Shown one piece after another: positions 13,520 through 16,076 of a stretch of 16,076 nucleotides of DNA (positions within the stretch are counted from its first letter, which is position 1; every line of letters begins with the position of its first letter). Position numbers and translations under genes: made by a program. The notes below the pieces were generated by a model. The model ran no database searches and was not told the DNA's origin. It saw nothing but the letters and a program-made list of their open reading frames with translations. This DNA is from an uncultured Collinsella sp. (lineage in GTDB: Bacteria; Actinomycetota; Coriobacteriia; Coriobacteriales; Coriobacteriaceae), in assembly GCA_958346935.1 (NCBI GenBank), contig CATVTM010000049.1, positions 1 to 16,076 on the forward strand, read 5' to 3'.

Positions 13520-16076
13520 ATGCGGCATGTGCATATTCATGTGACGGGCATTGTGCAGGGCGTTGGCATGCGGCCATTTGTGTATCGCGAGGCTATGGCG
13601 CATGGCATTTGCGGCTGGGTGCTCAACGCGGGCGATGGCGTGCACATCGAGGCGCATGCTTCGGTCGAGGCGCTCGACGGCTTTGTCGCCGCGCTGTCGG
13701 AGCACGCGCCTGCCGCGGCCCGCGTTGAGCATGTCGCTGTTGCAGACCTGGAGCCCGACGTTTGGGATGCCGCCGATGAACAGGGCTTTCGCATCGTAGC
13801 ATCGCAGGACCAGACCGCACACACGACGCTCGTCTCGCCCGACATCGCTACCTGTGACGATTGCCTGCGCGAATTGTTCGATCCCGCCGACCGACGCTAT
13901 CACTACCCCTTTATCAACTGCACTAACTGCGGCCCACGCTTTACCATCATCCGATCGCTGCCTTATGACCGAGCGGCCACATCGATGGATTGTTTTCCCA
14001 TGTGTCCCAAGTGCGCTGCGGAGTATGTCGACCCACTCGACCGGCGTTTTCACGCGCAGCCCGATGCCTGCTTTGATTGCGGGCCGCATATTACGTGGCG
14101 CGAGACTGTAAACGGCGATGCGTGCGGGAATTCGTCCGCGACACCGACCGTCGGCACCACACGCGAGGCCAGCGACGCTATCATCGAGCGCTGCGTTGAG
14201 CTGCTGGCCAGCGGTGGCATCGTCGCCATCAAGGGCCTGGGCGGATTCCACCTGGCCTGCGATGCTGCCAACGAACAAGCGGTGCGCGAGCTGCGCCGTC
14301 GCAAGCGTCGCAGCAACAAGCCACTTGCCGTCATGGTTCGCAGTCTTGCCGATGCCGGGCGCCTGTGTCATATCGACGATGCTGAACGCGATCTGCTCGC
14401 CGGCAGCATCCGCCCCATTGTGCTGCTGCGCCGGCGCACTGTTGGCGAGGGCAACGGCGGTTCCCCCGACATCCTCGCCCTCGCGCCATCTGTCGCGCAC
14501 GACTTGCCCGAGCTCGGCGTCATGCTCCCCTATACGCCGCTTCAACATCTGCTGCTTGCAGCTGCCGCGTCGCATGACATGCACGCGCTGGTCATGACCA
14601 GCGGAAACCTGAGCGAAGAACCCATCGAGACCGATGACGACCTTGCCTGGGAACGCCTCGTTGCCGCCGGCATTGCCGACGCGCTGCTCGGCAACGATCG
14701 AGCGATTCTCTCGCGCTATGACGATTCCGTGGTGCGCGTGGTTGACGGTGCCGTTATGCCCGTGCGCCGCGCTCGCGGATATGCACCCCAGCCGCTGCCG
14801 TTGCCGGCGCTCGACCGCGCTCCGTCCTGCGTGCTCGCCTGCGGGCCACAACAAAAGGCCACGATTGCGCTCACGCGTGAAGGGACGAACGGCGAGGCAA
14901 CCTGTTTTGTGTCGCAGCATATCGGCGATGTTGAAAACGGCGGGACCTTCGATGCCTGGAACGCTGCGCGCACGCGCTTGGAAGATCTCTTTGATTTGGC
15001 GCCCGCCGCCTTGGCCTGCGATTTACACCCCAGCTATCTATCGGGCCAGTGGGCGCGCGAGCAGGCGCGAAAATGCAATCTGCCGCTCGTCGAGGTGCAG
15101 CACCATCATGCGCATATCGCGAGCGTAATGGCCGAAGCCATCGCCGCGGGCCAGCTTACAACCGACGCGCGTGTCCTTGGCATCGCCTTTGACGGCACCG
15201 GCGCCGGCACCGATGGGACCATTTGGGGCGGCGAGTTTCTTGTTGCCAGCCTTGGCGGCTTTGAGCGCGCCGCGCATTTGCGCACCTGGGCGCTCCCCGG
15301 CGGGGCGGCCTCCGTGCGCGACGCCTGCCGTAACGCCTTTGCCCTGCTCAGTGAGCTCGGCCTGCTCGAGCACCCAGGTGCCGCTCGGCTTTTGGACAGC
15401 CTCGGCGAGCAAACGCGCAGCGTGACAGCCACCATGATCGAGCGCGGCATCAACAGCCCGCGCACCAGCAGCATGGGGCGTCTCTTTGATGCCGCGGCAG
15501 CAATTCTGGGCATCTGCGACAAGGCAACCTACGAGGGCGAACCCGCCATAGAACTCGAAGCCGCCGCCTGGCGCGCGCTCGACGGCGAAATCGCCCATGT
15601 TCCCGACGATAAAGACGGCCGTTCCGCATCTGACCCATTGCGGCTGGACAGTTTGTTCAGATTTGTATTAAATACAGACCCTCTAACCAACGGTTTTGGC
15701 TCAGATCACCCCGAAGAGGGCTCTCCAGGCGCCTCATTTGCGTCTAATTTGCCCGTCGGATACCACAAATCAACCCATTCGGGGACCTCGCAGACAATCT
15801 ATGCCACCCATTGCTGCTCTAAAAAGTACAAATCTGAACTAACTGTCCAAGCAACCTCGAGCAGGCCTCTCGTCCTGGACCCCAGCTCACTTTTTAAGGC
15901 GCTTTTGGAGGGAATCAGGGCCGGCGTGCCCGCCGACAAGCTCGCACTCGGCTTCCATGTCGCCGTTACGCGCTCTTCGGCACGAATCGCACGCGAAATC
16001 TGCACGCGCGAAGGCATCGATACCGTCGCGCTCTCGGGCGGCGTGTTCATGAACCGACTTCTGCTTCAGCTTCTCA
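13520..16076 (+). CDS. hypF: HypF, [NiFe]-hydrogenase maturation carbamoyltransferase (3' end outside window)
   Basis: HypF makes the thiocarbamoyl group on HypE from carbamoyl phosphate, the source of the CN ligands of [NiFe] hydrogenase. The frame is open for 852 residues to the window edge. Domains in order: acylphosphatase at about 1-90 (GIVQGVGMRPF with R18, and N36); two zinc fingers (C112, C115, C134, C137 and C162, C165, C184, C187); a YrdC-like domain at about 200-390 (KGLGGFHLACDA, VMTSGNLSEEP); and a Kae1-like domain from about 430 (HHHAH at 528-532, AFDGTGAGTDGTIWGGEF, SGGVFMNR near 840). AAGGAGGG precedes the ATG, 29 bases after nikR. Residues about 709-777 come from an inserted repeat element. 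Confidence 0.95.
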   Translation, partial: MRHVHIHVTGIVQGVGMRPFVYREAMAHGICGWVLNAGDGVHIEAHASVEALDGFVAALSEHAPAAARVEHVAVADLEPDVWDAADEQGFRIVASQDQTAHTTLVSPDIATCDDCLRELFDPADRRYHYPFINCTNCGPRFTIIRSLPYDRAATSMDCFPMCPKCAAEYVDPLDRRFHAQPDACFDCGPHITWRETVNGDACGNSSATPTVGTTREASDAIIERCVELLASGGIVAIKGLGGFHLACDAANEQAVRELRRRKRRSNKPLAVMVRSLADAGRLCHIDDAERDLLAGSIRPIVLLRRRTVGEGNGGSPDILALAPSVAHDLPELGVMLPYTPLQHLLLAAAASHDMHALVMTSGNLSEEPIETDDDLAWERLVAAGIADALLGNDRAILSRYDDSVVRVVDGAVMPVRRARGYAPQPLPLPALDRAPSCVLACGPQQKATIALTREGTNGEATCFVSQHIGDVENGGTFDAWNAARTRLEDLFDLAPAALACDLHPSYLSGQWAREQARKCNLPLVEVQHHHAHIASVMAEAIAAGQLTTDARVLGIAFDGTGAGTDGTIWGGEFLVASLGGFERAAHLRTWALPGGAASVRDACRNAFALLSELGLLEHPGAARLLDSLGEQTRSVTATMIERGINSPRTSSMGRLFDAAAAILGICDKATYEGEPAIELEAAAWRALDGEIAHVPDDKDGRSASDPLRLDSLFRFVLNTDPLTNGFGSDHPEEGSPGASFASNLPVGYHKSTHSGTSQTIYATHCCSKKYKSELTVQATSSRPLVLDPSSLFKALLEGIRAGVPADKLALGFHVAVTRSSARIAREICTREGIDTVALSGGVFMNRLLLQLL
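15645..15849. mobile_element. MITE-like element with 23-bp terminal inverted repeats, inserted in hypF
   Basis: The terminal repeats at 15645-15667 and 15827-15849 are reverse complements with one mismatch (outer end TGGACAGTT, inner part GTTCAGATTTGTA). A second short inverted pair, CCCCGAA (15709-15715) and TTCGGGG (15778-15784), lies inside. The 205-bp element is AT-richer than hypF, encodes no transposase, and has no stop in the hypF frame. No clear target duplication is visible. It sits in a variable linker before LDPSSLFKALLEG of the Kae1-like domain. The class of transposase that could mobilise it cannot be told from here. Confidence 0.8.

Noticed and set aside
13502..14920. A 472-codon minus-strand frame opposite hypF
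   Set aside because: It mirrors hypF, whose motifs are unmistakable, and has no recognisable product.

Overview
This window looks like chromosomal DNA of a GC-rich anaerobe, most likely a coriobacterium such as Collinsella. That placement is inference. It rests on the actinobacterial-type order dnaK-grpE-dnaJ-hspR with a MerR-type HspR repressor, de novo NAD synthesis with a 3H-domain NiaR regulator, a 2[4Fe-4S] ferredoxin, and nickel/[NiFe]-hydrogenase maturation genes.

Left part (1-4970). A minus-strand heat-shock operon dnaK-grpE-dnaJ-hspR occupies 162-4462. DnaJ is the zinc-finger-less type. GC-rich hairpins lie between grpE and dnaJ and between dnaJ and hspR. Beyond hspR, bases 1-162 hold no gene I can support but form a dense set of nested inverted repeats. 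The 509-base gap between dnaK and the ferredoxin gene holds a dnaK leader hairpin, a weak HspR/HAIR-like inverted repeat and the ferredoxin promoter with its leader hairpin.

Centre (4972-9202). A ferredoxin gene (+) ends at a strong bidirectional terminator facing the minus-strand operon nadA-nadB-nadC-niaR. This operon encodes quinolinate synthase, L-aspartate oxidase, quinolinate phosphoribosyltransferase and the niacin-responsive repressor. Its promoter is covered by a perfect 19+19 bp inverted repeat, the obvious autoregulatory operator. A REP-like palindrome separates nadA from nadB and argues for a GTG start for nadB.

Right-centre (9410-12506). A LytTR response regulator and an AgrC/HPK10-type membrane histidine kinase overlap by one base (+). 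Convergent to them is a 191-residue protein (-) that looks like a uracil-DNA glycosylase-fold protein with its catalytic motifs lost. It diverges from a thioredoxin gene (+).

Right end (12728-16076). A plus-strand nickel cluster contains a small His-rich helical protein, a NikR with an unusual His/Cys-rich N-terminal extension, and hypF, which runs off the window. hypF carries the most striking signal here: a 205-bp MITE-like element with 23-bp terminal inverted repeats, read through in frame without a stop.
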